This document shows, one piece after another, positions 35,765 to 44,450 of a stretch of 64,000 nt of DNA. The notes beneath the pieces are model-generated. The model was not told the origin of the DNA, did no database searches, and worked only from the letters and a program-made list of their open reading frames with translations. This stretch comes from Clostridium sp. Marseille-P3244 (GTDB taxonomy: Bacteria > Bacillota > Clostridia > Lachnospirales > Lachnospiraceae): positions 1,954,688-2,018,687 of the forward strand of contig NZ_LT635549.1 of NCBI RefSeq assembly GCF_900120155.1, read 5' to 3'. Numbering within the stretch: the first letter of the stretch is position 1; each line of letters opens with the position of its first letter. A program made the translations under genes and the position numbers.

Positions 35765-37096
35765 ATGGGAAAGCGTCAACATACAACAAAGACACATAAA
35801 CATATCGTGCAGACAGTGGAACAGGGAAGTATCGCGGAAGAGATGGGGATCGAGCCCGGTGATGTGCTGCTGTCAGTCAATGGGAATGAAATCGAGGATA
35901 TTTTTGACTACCAGTATTATGTGGAGGACGAGGAGATCCTTCTTCTCATAGAAAAGCCCGACGGCGAACAGTGGGAGCTGGAAATCGGGAAAGATGCGGA
36001 TGAACAGCTGGGCATCGGATTCGGGGAAGGTCTGATGGATGAGTACCGATCCTGCTGTAACAGGTGTATCTTCTGCTTCATTGACCAGATGCCGCCGGGA
36101 ATGCGGGATACGCTTTATTTTAAAGATGATGACTCCCGTCTGTCTTTTCTTCAGGGAAACTATGTTACGCTGACCAATATGACGGACCATGATGTAGAAC
36201 GGATCATAAAGTACCGTCTGGAGCCGATTAATATTTCGTTCCATACAACCAACCCGGAGCTTCGGTGCCGGATGCTGCACAACCGGTTTGCGGGGGACGC
36301 GCTGAAAAAGGTGGACGCGTTCTATCAGGGCGGGATCGAGATGAACGGACAGATTGTACTGTGCAGGGGGATCAATGATAAAGACGAGCTGGAACGTTCC
36401 ATCCGGGATCTGACCAGATATATCCCTCTTTTGAAAAGTGTGTCGGTTGTCCCTGTGGGGCTTACCAGATTCCGGGACGGCCTCTGTCCGCTGGAACCGT
36501 TTACCCGGGAGGACGCCAGGGAGGTGCTCGCGGTTATCCACAGATGGCAGGAGAAACTGTTTGAGGAATATGGGATGCATTTTATCCACGCAGGAGATGA
36601 ATGGTACCTTCTGGCCGGGCAGGAAGTCCCGGAAGAAAGACGATATGACGGATATCTCCAGCTGGAGAACGGAGTGGGGATGCTGCGCCTTCTGATGGAT
36701 GAATTTGAAGAGGGTTACCGGTCTCTTACAGGAGACAAAAGAGAGGAAGAACTGTCCATTGCCACCGGAAAGCTGGCGTACCCTTATATCCGGAAGATGG
36801 CAGCCAGGATGGAGGAAAGATTTCCCGGGATACGGATCCATGTGTATGCCATTGAAAACCGGTTTTTCGGGGAACGGATCACAGTGGCCGGCCTGATCAC
36901 CGGACAGGATCTCACCGGACAGCTGAAAGGAAAGAATTTGGGGAAACGGCTTCTGATCCCGTGCAGTATGCTCCGGGCGGACGAAGATGTGTTTCTGGAT
37001 GATTACACGGTGGAACAGGCAGCAGAAGCTTTACAAGTTCCTGTCGATATTGTAAAATCAAGCGGACAGGATCTGATCGACGCAATTTTAAATTAA
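35765..37096 (+). CDS. DUF512 protein: PDZ domain plus radical-SAM-like Fe-S domain
   Basis: Conserved clostridial protein of unknown function. I chose ATG 35765 (443 aa, MGKRQHTTKTHKHIVQTVE), though the GAGGAG box is 14 bp away. Residues 12-75 look like a PDZ domain (GSIAEEMGIEPGDVLLSVNG), followed by a cysteine motif CCNRCIFCFIDQMPPGMRD that fits an Fe-S cluster in a radical-SAM-like barrel, then the DUF512 C-terminal domain (ATGKLAYPYI, VYAIENRFFGERITVAGLITGQD). It lies 21 bp before der, a conserved linkage that suggests a link to ribosome assembly, but this is inference. Confidence 0.87.
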   Translation: MGKRQHTTKTHKHIVQTVEQGSIAEEMGIEPGDVLLSVNGNEIEDIFDYQYYVEDEEILLLIEKPDGEQWELEIGKDADEQLGIGFGEGLMDEYRSCCNRCIFCFIDQMPPGMRDTLYFKDDDSRLSFLQGNYVTLTNMTDHDVERIIKYRLEPINISFHTTNPELRCRMLHNRFAGDALKKVDAFYQGGIEMNGQIVLCRGINDKDELERSIRDLTRYIPLLKSVSVVPVGLTRFRDGLCPLEPFTREDAREVLAVIHRWQEKLFEEYGMHFIHAGDEWYLLAGQEVPEERRYDGYLQLENGVGMLRLLMDEFEEGYRSLTGDKREEELSIATGKLAYPYIRKMAARMEERFPGIRIHVYAIENRFFGERITVAGLITGQDLTGQLKGKNLGKRLLIPCSMLRADEDVFLDDYTVEQAAEALQVPVDIVKSSGQDLIDAILN

Positions 37097-37117
37097 GATA
37101 GAAAGGCTGAATAAGAG

Positions 37118-38446
37118 ATGAGCAAACCGGCAGTTGCCATTGTAGGACGTCCCAACGTGGGAAAGTCAACATTGTTCAATGCACTGGCAGGAGAAAAGAT
37201 ATCTATAGTAAAAGACACCCCGGGGGTGACCAGGGACCGGATCTATGCAGACGTGACATGGCTGGACAAAGAGTTTACGATGATCGACACCGGCGGCATC
37301 GAGCCGGACAGTAAGGATGTGATCCTTTCCCAGATGAGAGAACAGGCGCAGATCGCGATTGAGACGGCGGATGTGATCCTGTTTATGACCGATGTAAGAC
37401 AGGGGCTGGTGGACGCTGATTCTAAAGTGGCGGACATGCTCCGGCGTTCCGGAAAACCGGTCGTCCTGGTAGTGAATAAAGTAGACAACTTTGACAAATA
37501 TATGGCGGATGTGTACGAATTCTACAATCTTGGGATCGGAGATCCCATCCCCATATCGGCCGCATCCAGGCTCGGACTGGGAGACATGCTGGAAGTCATC
37601 GCAGAGCATTTTCCACAGGCGGACGCCGGGGAGGAAGAGGATGACCGGCCTCGGATCGCCATTGTAGGAAAGCCCAATGTCGGAAAATCTTCTATTATCA
37701 ACCGTCTTCTGGGAGAAAACCGGGTGATCGTCTCTGATGTGGCAGGGACAACAAGGGATGCCATTGATACAGAGATCGTCCATAACGGAAAGGAATATAT
37801 CTTCATTGACACAGCCGGGCTTCGGAGAAAGAGCAGGATCAAGGAAGAGCTGGAACGGTACAGCATTATACGGACTGTGACCGCGGTTGAGCGTTCGGAC
37901 GTGGTGCTGATGGTCATCGATGCCACAGAGGGCGTGACAGAGCAGGACGCCAAGATCGCCGGCATTGCCCACGAGAGGGGAAAAGGCGTGATCATCGTGG
38001 TGAATAAGTGGGATGCCATTGAAAAGAACGACAGGACCATGCGGGAGTATGAGGGCAACATCCGGCAGGTACTGTCCTATATGCCCTATGCGGAGATCAT
38101 GTATGTGTCCGCCCGGACAGGGCAGAGACTGAATAAACTGTACGATATGATCGATATGGTGATCGAGAACCAGACCCTGCGCGTGGCCACCGGTGTTTTG
38201 AACGAGATCATGACGGAGGCCGTCGCGCTTCAGCAGCCGCCGTCGGACAAAGGAAAACGTTTGAAACTGTACTACATCACTCAGGTTTCCGTAAAGCCTC
38301 CTACTTTTGTCATTTTTGTAAATGACAAAGAGCTGATGCATTTCTCCTACACAAGATATCTTGAGAATAAGATCAGAGAGGCATTCGGGTTTCGGGGGAC
38401 ATCATTGAAGTTTTTTATAAGGGAGAGAAAGGAAAAGGAGCAGTAA
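37118..38446 (+). CDS. der: ribosome biogenesis GTPase Der (EngA)
   Basis: Double-GTPase needed for maturation of the 50S subunit. The first G domain has GRPNVGKSTLFNAL, TPGVTRDRIY, DTGGIE and NKVD; the second (from about residue 178) has GKPNVGKSSIINRLL, DVAGTTRDAID, DTAGLRRKSR and NKWD. The C-terminal KH-like domain closes the protein (FSYTRYLENKIREAFGFRGTSLKFFIR). The length of 442 is standard. plsY starts 4 bp after the stop. Confidence 0.98.
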   Translation: MSKPAVAIVGRPNVGKSTLFNALAGEKISIVKDTPGVTRDRIYADVTWLDKEFTMIDTGGIEPDSKDVILSQMREQAQIAIETADVILFMTDVRQGLVDADSKVADMLRRSGKPVVLVVNKVDNFDKYMADVYEFYNLGIGDPIPISAASRLGLGDMLEVIAEHFPQADAGEEEDDRPRIAIVGKPNVGKSSIINRLLGENRVIVSDVAGTTRDAIDTEIVHNGKEYIFIDTAGLRRKSRIKEELERYSIIRTVTAVERSDVVLMVIDATEGVTEQDAKIAGIAHERGKGVIIVVNKWDAIEKNDRTMREYEGNIRQVLSYMPYAEIMYVSARTGQRLNKLYDMIDMVIENQTLRVATGVLNEIMTEAVALQQPPSDKGKRLKLYYITQVSVKPPTFVIFVNDKELMHFSYTRYLENKIREAFGFRGTSLKFFIRERKEKEQ

Positions 38447-38450
38447 AGGT

Positions 38451-39104
38451 ATGGAACGGTTGATCTGTCTTGCGGTCGGGTATGTGTGCGGGCTTCTGCA
38501 GACGGGGTATCTGGTCGGGAAAATGAGCCATGTGGATATCAGAAAGAAGGGAAGCGGCAACGCGGGCACTACAAACGCGCTGCGGGTCCTGGGCTGGAAG
38601 GCCGGCATCATGACATTTGCGGGGGATGTGCTGAAATGTGTGGCGGCGTTCCTGATCACGTATTTCATGTACCGCGGGAGCGATTATTTTCCGCTTCTTG
38701 CTATGTATGCAGGGGCGGGGGTCACCCTGGGGCACAATTTTCCGTTCTATATGAGTTTCAAAGGAGGAAAGGGGATCGCAGTGATGGCGGGCCTGGTAGT
38801 TCTCAACAGTTTCTGGCATCTTCCCGGGAGCCTGCTGATGATCCTGGTCACACTGGCATTTTTCCTGGTTCCGGTGGTGATCACAAGATACATATCTGTC
38901 GGTTCCCTGTCGGCCTATACAGTATTTCTGATCGAAATGATCCTGATGGGACAGATGGGCTGGCTGGATATGGAGGCGCCCAGGTGTTATGAGCTCTATG
39001 TGGTGCTTTTCCTGCTGACGGCTCTTGCGTGGTACCGTCACCGGGCAAATATCGGGCGGCTGATCAGTGGAACGGAAAACAAATTCGGGTCTAAGAAACA
39101 GTAA
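38451..39104 (+). CDS. plsY: acyl-phosphate glycerol-3-phosphate acyltransferase PlsY
   Basis: Membrane enzyme that acylates glycerol 3-phosphate using the acyl-phosphate made by PlsX. The 217-residue protein has about five hydrophobic segments and the three family motifs: KKGSGNAGTTNALRVLG, GHNFPFYMSFKGGKGIA, and the C-terminal RHRANIGRLISGTENKFG. It lies between der and gpsA, which makes its substrate glycerol 3-phosphate. Confidence 0.95.
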   Translation: MERLICLAVGYVCGLLQTGYLVGKMSHVDIRKKGSGNAGTTNALRVLGWKAGIMTFAGDVLKCVAAFLITYFMYRGSDYFPLLAMYAGAGVTLGHNFPFYMSFKGGKGIAVMAGLVVLNSFWHLPGSLLMILVTLAFFLVPVVITRYISVGSLSAYTVFLIEMILMGQMGWLDMEAPRCYELYVVLFLLTALAWYRHRANIGRLISGTENKFGSKKQ

Positions 39105-39118
39105 AGGAGTAGCAGATT

Positions 39119-40132
39119 ATGGCAAATGTAGGTGTGTTTGGCGCCGGAAGCTGGGGCACGGCGCTCTCTGTCCTTCTCCATGATAACGGGCATCACGTGG
39201 AAGTCTGGTCCATTGACGGAGAAGAAGTGAAGATGCTCAATGAAAAGAAAGAACATGTGCTGAAACTGCCGGGAGTGAAGCTGCCGGACGACATGAAGGC
39301 CACAACGGATATGGAGTCCGTGATCGCGGGGAAGGATTTCCTGGTACTGGCAGTACCGTCTACGTTTACCCGGGAGACGGCACGGAAGATGAATCCATAT
39401 GTGAAAGAGGGACAGATCATCGTAGATGTGGCAAAAGGGATCGAAGAGGCCACCCTTATGACCCTCTCACAGCAGATCGAACAGGAAATCCCGCAGGCGG
39501 ATGTGGCAGTCCTTTCAGGGCCCAGCCATGCGGAGGAAGTGGGGCGCAGGCTGCCTACAACCTGCGTGATCGGGGCCAGAACAAAGAAGACGGCGGAATA
39601 TCTGCAGTCGATGTTTATCAGCAGGGTGTTCCGCGTGTACACCAGTCCGGATATCCTGGGGATGGAACTGGGCGGCTCTCTGAAAAATGTTATTGCCCTT
39701 GCGGCAGGTATCGCTGACGGTCTGGGGTATGGGGATAATACAAAGGCTGCCCTTATCACAAGGGGGATCGCGGAGATCGCCCGCCTGGGTGTTAAGATGG
39801 GCGGAAAGATCGAGAGCTTTACGGGACTGACAGGGATCGGAGATCTGATCGTTACCTGTGCCAGTGTCCACAGCCGGAACCGCAAGGCAGGATATCTGAT
39901 CGGACAGGGCCGGACCATGCAGGAGGCCATGGATGAGGTGAAAATGGTGGTAGAAGGCGTCTATTCCGCAAAAGCGGCGGCGCGGCTGGCGCGGAAGTAT
40001 GATGTTTCCATGCCTATTGTGGACGAGGTCAACGCAGTGCTGTTCGACGGGAAATCTCCGGCAGAGGCTGTGGATGATCTGATGCAGAGAGAATCCCGGA
40101 GCGAGAGCCTGGCTCTGAAATGGGAGAACTGA
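39119..40132 (+). CDS. gpsA: NAD(P)-dependent glycerol-3-phosphate dehydrogenase GpsA
   Basis: Reduces dihydroxyacetone phosphate to sn-glycerol 3-phosphate for lipid synthesis. The 337-residue protein has the N-terminal Rossmann motif VFGAGSWGTALSVLLHDNGH, LSGPSHAEEV, the signature GGSLKNVIALAAGIADGLGYGDNTKAALITRG, and TGLTGIGDLIVTC. A terminator-like hairpin starts 13 bp after its stop. Confidence 0.97.
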   Translation: MANVGVFGAGSWGTALSVLLHDNGHHVEVWSIDGEEVKMLNEKKEHVLKLPGVKLPDDMKATTDMESVIAGKDFLVLAVPSTFTRETARKMNPYVKEGQIIVDVAKGIEEATLMTLSQQIEQEIPQADVAVLSGPSHAEEVGRRLPTTCVIGARTKKTAEYLQSMFISRVFRVYTSPDILGMELGGSLKNVIALAAGIADGLGYGDNTKAALITRGIAEIARLGVKMGGKIESFTGLTGIGDLIVTCASVHSRNRKAGYLIGQGRTMQEAMDEVKMVVEGVYSAKAAARLARKYDVSMPIVDEVNAVLFDGKSPAEAVDDLMQRESRSESLALKWEN

Positions 40133-40143
40133 AAAAAAGAGTG

Positions 40144-40172
40144 TCATACCCCCTTTGGTATCTGCATACACT
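40144..40172 (+). promoter_or_regulatory. candidate sigma-E promoter of spoIVA
   Basis: TCATACC (40144-40150), 14 bp, CATACACT (40165-40172) resembles the mother-cell sigma-E consensus (KMATATT, 14-15 bp, CATACAHT). Its predicted start, near 40179, lies between the two arms of the hairpin. spoIVA is a sigma-E gene in Bacillus subtilis. Confidence 0.5.
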
Positions 40173-40199
40173 GTATCAGCAGAACAAGGGGGTATTTTT
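40146..40199 (+). terminator. gpsA terminator whose 3' arm contains the spoIVA ribosome site
   Basis: Arms ATACCCCCTT (40146-40155) and AAGGGGGTAT (40186-40195) pair perfectly and are followed by TTTT; a minor inner stem TCTGC/GCAGA also forms. The 3' arm is the only Shine-Dalgarno sequence for spoIVA. Confidence 0.75.
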
Positions 40200-41672
40200 A
40201 TGGATTCATTTCAGGTATACAGAGATATGAAAGCACGAACGAACGGGGAGATCTATATCGGGGTAGTCGGTCCGGTGCGGACAGGCAAGTCAACATTTAT
40301 CAAGCGCTTTATGGATCTCCTGGTCCTGCCCAACATGACAGATGAACATGCAAGAGAACGGACACAGGATGAGCTTCCCCAGTCTGCGTCGGGGACGACG
40401 ATCATGACAACAGAGCCGAAATTTGTGCCGAAGGAGGCGGCCTTAGTTCACCTTTCTGATGATGTGGAAGTAAAGATCCGGCTGATCGACTGTGTGGGCT
40501 ATATGGTGGAGGGCGCTTCCGGGCATACGGAGAATGACGCAGAACGGCAGGTGAAGACCCCCTGGTTTGAGTATGAGATCCCGTTTACCAGAGCGGCGGC
40601 CATCGGTACCCAGAAAGTGATCCATGACCATGCCACCATCGGGTTTGTCGTGACAACAGACGGAAGCGTGACAGATCTGCCCCGGGAAAACTATGTGGCG
40701 GCTGAGGAAAAGACAGTGAAAGAGCTGCAGTCCATCGGAAAACCGTTCCTGATCCTGCTGAACTGCCAGAAGCCGTATACAGAGGAGGCAAAAAAGATGA
40801 AGGAGGAGCTGGAACAGAAATACAAAGCCTCGGTTATTCTCGTAAACTGTGAGCAGATGAAGACCGAGGATATCCATGAGATCATGCGGCAGATCCTCTA
40901 CGAATTTCCCATTACAGAAGTGGAATTCTATGTACCCAAATGGGTGGAGATGCTCTCCCGGGATCACCGGATCAAACAGGACCTTCTGGACAATGTCCGG
41001 TCAGTGATGGAGGATCTGGACGACGTAAGGAGCATCGTGTCCCGTGATATCGGCACAGAAAGCCCGTACATAGACAGTATTTCCGTAGACCGGATCGACA
41101 TGGACTCGGGACGGGTGGCCATACGGATCGGATTTGAGCAGAAATACTACTATGAAGTACTCAGCGAGCTGACCGGGGCTGATATCAGAGGAGAATATGA
41201 GCTGATATCAACCATGAAGGAACTTGCGTCCATGCGGGAAGAATTCAGCAGGATCCGGGACGCATTTACAGATGTGAAGATGAAAGGATACGGCGTGGTG
41301 ACACCGTCCAAGGAGGATATCCGGCTGGAGGAACCGGTGATCATCAAGCAGGGCAGCAAGTACGGGGTGAAGATCCGCTCCGAGGCTCCTTCCATCCACA
41401 TGATCCGGGCCAACATAGAGACAGAGATCGCGCCCATTGTGGGCAGTGAAAAGCAGGCGGAGGACCTGGCGGAATATATTAAGAAGGAGAGCAGCACTTC
41501 GGAGGGTGTCTGGGGAACCAACATTTTCGGGAAGACGGTGGAAGAGCTGGTTATGGACGGTATGAGGAATAAGATTTCCATGATCAACGACGAAAGCCAG
41601 GTAAAACTTCAGGATTCCATGCAGAAGATCGTAAACGACTCAAACGGCGGTCTCGTCTGCATTATCATCTGA
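40200..41672 (+). CDS. spoIVA: stage IV sporulation protein A, SpoIVA
   Basis: ATP-hydrolysing protein that polymerises on the forespore to form the base of the spore coat. The 490-residue length matches the family. Start ATG 40200 is fixed by AAGGGGG at 40186-40192. The N-terminal NTPase domain has Walker A GVVGPVRTGKSTFIKRFMDLLVLP and later TDGSVTDLPRENY and LLNCQKPY; the C-terminal region ends GGLVCIII, close to the conserved hydrophobic tail that contacts SpoVM-bearing membrane. Its presence shows the host is a spore former or recently descends from one. Confidence 0.96.
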   Translation: MDSFQVYRDMKARTNGEIYIGVVGPVRTGKSTFIKRFMDLLVLPNMTDEHARERTQDELPQSASGTTIMTTEPKFVPKEAALVHLSDDVEVKIRLIDCVGYMVEGASGHTENDAERQVKTPWFEYEIPFTRAAAIGTQKVIHDHATIGFVVTTDGSVTDLPRENYVAAEEKTVKELQSIGKPFLILLNCQKPYTEEAKKMKEELEQKYKASVILVNCEQMKTEDIHEIMRQILYEFPITEVEFYVPKWVEMLSRDHRIKQDLLDNVRSVMEDLDDVRSIVSRDIGTESPYIDSISVDRIDMDSGRVAIRIGFEQKYYYEVLSELTGADIRGEYELISTMKELASMREEFSRIRDAFTDVKMKGYGVVTPSKEDIRLEEPVIIKQGSKYGVKIRSEAPSIHMIRANIETEIAPIVGSEKQAEDLAEYIKKESSTSEGVWGTNIFGKTVEELVMDGMRNKISMINDESQVKLQDSMQKIVNDSNGGLVCIII

Positions 41673-41705
41673 ACCGGTCTGGACGTAACAGAGAAAACAG
41701 AGACG

Positions 41706-41738
41706 CGGCGGGATCTGATCCCGCCGTACTTTTTTTAT
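41706..41738 (+). terminator. terminator of spoIVA
   Basis: Stem CGGCGGGATC (41706-41715)/GATCCCGCCG (41717-41726) followed by TACTTTTTTTATTTT. Confidence 0.85.
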
Positions 41739-41744
41739 TTTCCC

Positions 41745-41773
41745 TCGACTTATAAAGGAGGGGATAGTATAAT
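41745..41773 (+). promoter_or_regulatory. sigma-A promoter of the punA operon
   Basis: TCGACT (41745-41750), 17 bp, perfect TATAAT (41768-41773), 41 bp before the punA ATG. Confidence 0.5.
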
Positions 41774-41813
41774 AAAACAGAATATTGAATTGTAAGAAAG
41801 AAGGGAAAAGCAG

Positions 41814-42656
41814 ATGAGCAGACCGTATGAAAAACTGGAGAAATGTTATGAATACTACAGATCTGTGACGGATTTTGCCCCGGTGACAGGGCTGATCCTT
41901 GGATCCGGTCTGGGAGGATACGCCCGCAACATGCGGGTCATCAAAGAGATCCCGTACAGCGATATTCCAGGATTCCCTGTATCCACAGTCCAGGGACATG
42001 AAGGGAAATTCCTGCTGGGATATATTGGAGACGTTCCGGCGGTTGTCATGAAGGGCCGGGTACATTATTATGAAGGTTATCCGATGGAGGAGGTAGTTCT
42101 TCCTGTCCGTCTGATGAAACGGATGGGGATCCGGACTCTCTTTGTGACAAATGCTTCCGGCGGCATGAACCGTCAGTTTCAGGTGGGAGATTTTATGCTG
42201 ATCACGGATCAGATCTCGAGTTTCGTGCCATCGCCTTTGATCGGGGAAAATGTATCGGAGCTGGGAGAGCGTTTCCCGGACATGACACATATCTATGATC
42301 CGGAACTGGCGGATGTAATCCGGAAGACGGCGGAGCAGGAAAAAATCCCGCTGAAGGAAGGGGTATACCTGCAGACTTCGGGTCCCAATTTCGAAAGTCC
42401 GGCTGAGATCCGGATGTACGCGGCTCTGGGGGCGGACGCTGTGGGGATGAGCACAGCCTGCGAGGCGATCGCGGCCCGCCATGCGGGGGTACGCGTATGC
42501 GGGATCTCCTGTATCTCCAATATGGCCAGCGGGATGTCCGACCAGGAACTGAGTCACCTGGATGTGCAGAATGTAGCGGACAGGCGGGCAGGAGAATTCG
42601 AGCGGCTGGTCACAAAGAGCATCCAGAAAATAGGACTATGGGAGAAAAGACAATGA
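41814..42656 (+). CDS. punA: purine-nucleoside phosphorylase (trimeric PNP)
   Basis: Splits purine nucleosides with phosphate. The 280-residue protein is of the trimeric family: phosphate/ribose motifs GLILGSGLGGY, KGRVHYYEGYP and TNASGGMNRQF, base-binding Glu in SGPNFESPAEIRM, VGMSTACEAIAARHAG, and the Asn in ISNMASG, typical of enzymes acting on guanosine and inosine. It is first in an operon with an amidohydrolase that overlaps its stop codon, consistent with purine salvage. Confidence 0.93.
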   Translation: MSRPYEKLEKCYEYYRSVTDFAPVTGLILGSGLGGYARNMRVIKEIPYSDIPGFPVSTVQGHEGKFLLGYIGDVPAVVMKGRVHYYEGYPMEEVVLPVRLMKRMGIRTLFVTNASGGMNRQFQVGDFMLITDQISSFVPSPLIGENVSELGERFPDMTHIYDPELADVIRKTAEQEKIPLKEGVYLQTSGPNFESPAEIRMYAALGADAVGMSTACEAIAARHAGVRVCGISCISNMASGMSDQELSHLDVQNVADRRAGEFERLVTKSIQKIGLWEKRQ

Positions 42657-43936
42657 AAACAAGGATCTATAACGCAAGAATACTGACGATGGAGCCCGGA
42701 CGTCCGGTATTTCAGGGAGAAGTACAGATAGTGGACGGCCGGATCACCTGTGTGGGAACTCCTGACAGCGAGAAGACAGACAGCTGGGACGAGGAGATTG
42801 ACGCAGAAGGCAATCTGATCATGCCCGGATTCAAGGATGCCCACACCCATTCTCCCATGACGTTTCTGCGCTCGTACGCAGATGACATGAAACTTCAGGA
42901 ATGGCTGTTTGAGAAAGTATTTCCCGCAGAGGCGGAGCTGACCGGGGAAGATATCTACTGGCTGACCAAGCTGGCGGTGATGGAATATCTGACCAGCGGC
43001 ATCACTTCTGTGTTTGACATGTATAAGAGGAAAGACAGCAGCGCCAGGGCAGTGGAGGAGACCGGCTTCCGGATGGTATTCTGCGGGGATATCAATGATT
43101 ACGGCGGGACTCTGGAAGAGATGGAGAGGGATTACCTGGATTATAATAAAGACGGGAACAGCCGGCTTTCTTACCAGATCGGTTTCCATGCGGAGTACAC
43201 CACCAGTCGGGAGCTGATGGAGGGGATCGCCGCTCTCTCTGAAAAATATAAGGCTCCGGTATACGTCCACTGTTCCGAGACAAAAAAGGAAGTGGAAGAG
43301 TGCCGCGGCCGTTCGGGGATGAGCCCGGTGGCCTATATGGATTCGCTCGGACTGTTCCGCCATGGCGGCGGACTGTTCCACGGCGTACACATGGATGAGT
43401 CAGATTTTGACCTGATCAGAAAACGAGGTCTTTATGTGGTGACGAATCCGGCGTCCAATCTGAAACTGGCAAGCGGGATCGCCCCGGTAAAACGATATCT
43501 GGACATGGGGATCCCGGTGGCTGTGGGCACAGACGGACCGGCCAGCAATAACTGTCTGGACATGTTCCGGGAGATGTTCCTTGTCACAGGACTGCAGAAA
43601 GTCCTGCGGGATGATCCCGAGGCCGTGCCGGCAATGGATGTGCTGCGGATGGCCGTCCCCACAGGAGCCCATGCCATGGGGCTTGCAGACTGCGATATCC
43701 TGGCGGAGGGGAAGCGGGCAGATCTGATCATGATCGATCTGATGCAGCCCAATATGCGGCCGCTCCACAGCATCGAAAAGAATCTCGTGTACAGCGGGAG
43801 CAAACAGAATGTGAAGATGACCATGGTGGACGGGAGAGTACTGTATCGGGACGGGATCTTTTATATCGGAGGGGAGCCGGGGGAGATCTATGAGAACGCG
43901 GAAAGAATCGCAGACAGGATCCTGGGGGACAGCTGA
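42653..43936 (+). CDS. amidohydrolase, MtaD/SsnA-like deaminase family
   Basis: Metal-dependent hydrolase, likely a purine or S-adenosylhomocysteine/methylthioadenosine deaminase. Start ATG 42653 has GGAG 9 bp upstream and overlaps punA by 4 bp, giving 427 residues. Metal and active-site motifs: FKDAHTHSPMTFLR, YVHCSETKKE, GVHMDES and GTDGPASNN, in the order usual for the TrzN/AtzA/MtaD group; the C-terminal composite domain has LAEGKRADLIMIDL. The operon context favours a purine substrate. Which one cannot be read from sequence alone. Confidence 0.8.
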   Translation: MKTRIYNARILTMEPGRPVFQGEVQIVDGRITCVGTPDSEKTDSWDEEIDAEGNLIMPGFKDAHTHSPMTFLRSYADDMKLQEWLFEKVFPAEAELTGEDIYWLTKLAVMEYLTSGITSVFDMYKRKDSSARAVEETGFRMVFCGDINDYGGTLEEMERDYLDYNKDGNSRLSYQIGFHAEYTTSRELMEGIAALSEKYKAPVYVHCSETKKEVEECRGRSGMSPVAYMDSLGLFRHGGGLFHGVHMDESDFDLIRKRGLYVVTNPASNLKLASGIAPVKRYLDMGIPVAVGTDGPASNNCLDMFREMFLVTGLQKVLRDDPEAVPAMDVLRMAVPTGAHAMGLADCDILAEGKRADLIMIDLMQPNMRPLHSIEKNLVYSGSKQNVKMTMVDGRVLYRDGIFYIGGEPGEIYENAERIADRILGDS

Positions 43937-43985
43937 TCTTAGAAACTGAAAACAGAAAACGGGGGAAACGAAAGGGGTACACAAG

Positions 43986-44450
43986 ATGAAAGCAGCAATA
44001 TTTACGATCGATACTGGAATATACAGAGCAAAAGCACAGAGTGCCGCGGCGTTCTCGCTGAAACGGATGCTGGAACAGGCAGGCTTTGAGGTGAAGGCGG
44101 CGGGAGTGCTCCCACAGGAAAAAGAAGTAGTCTCCTCGGTCATGCGGCAGCTGTCGGATTCCGGGGCAGTGGAGCTGATCCTGACCACCGGGGCGGCCGG
44201 ATGCCGGCCGGATGACTGCGCGCCAGACGCGGCCGCCAGTGTGGCAGATGTGCTGATCCCGGGGATCCCGGAAGCGCTTAGGGCGTACAATCTGAGATAC
44301 TCAAAGAAGGCCATGCTGGACCGGCTGACCGCGGGGATCCGGAAAAATACTCTGATCATCAATCTGCCGGAAAGCGCGAAGACGGCAAAGGAGGATATGG
44401 AATATATCCTTTCGGAGGCGGTACAGGTTCTGGAGGGGCTTCAGTCATGA
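43986..44450 (+). CDS. molybdopterin-binding-fold protein (MoaB/MogA-like)
   Basis: A 154-residue protein with the MPT-binding fold. The motif LILTTGAAGCRPDDCAPDAA corresponds to the family LTTGGTGLSPRDVTPEA, with two small-residue changes (GGT to GAA) and Pro-Asp-Asp in place of Pro-Arg-Asp. No moa, moe or mob gene is in the window, so a classical molybdenum-cofactor role is uncertain; it might serve a molybdenum-containing purine hydroxylase encoded elsewhere, which would fit the purine operon, but that is speculation. It overlaps the next gene by 4 bp. Confidence 0.65.
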   Translation: MKAAIFTIDTGIYRAKAQSAAAFSLKRMLEQAGFEVKAAGVLPQEKEVVSSVMRQLSDSGAVELILTTGAAGCRPDDCAPDAAASVADVLIPGIPEALRAYNLRYSKKAMLDRLTAGIRKNTLIINLPESAKTAKEDMEYILSEAVQVLEGLQS

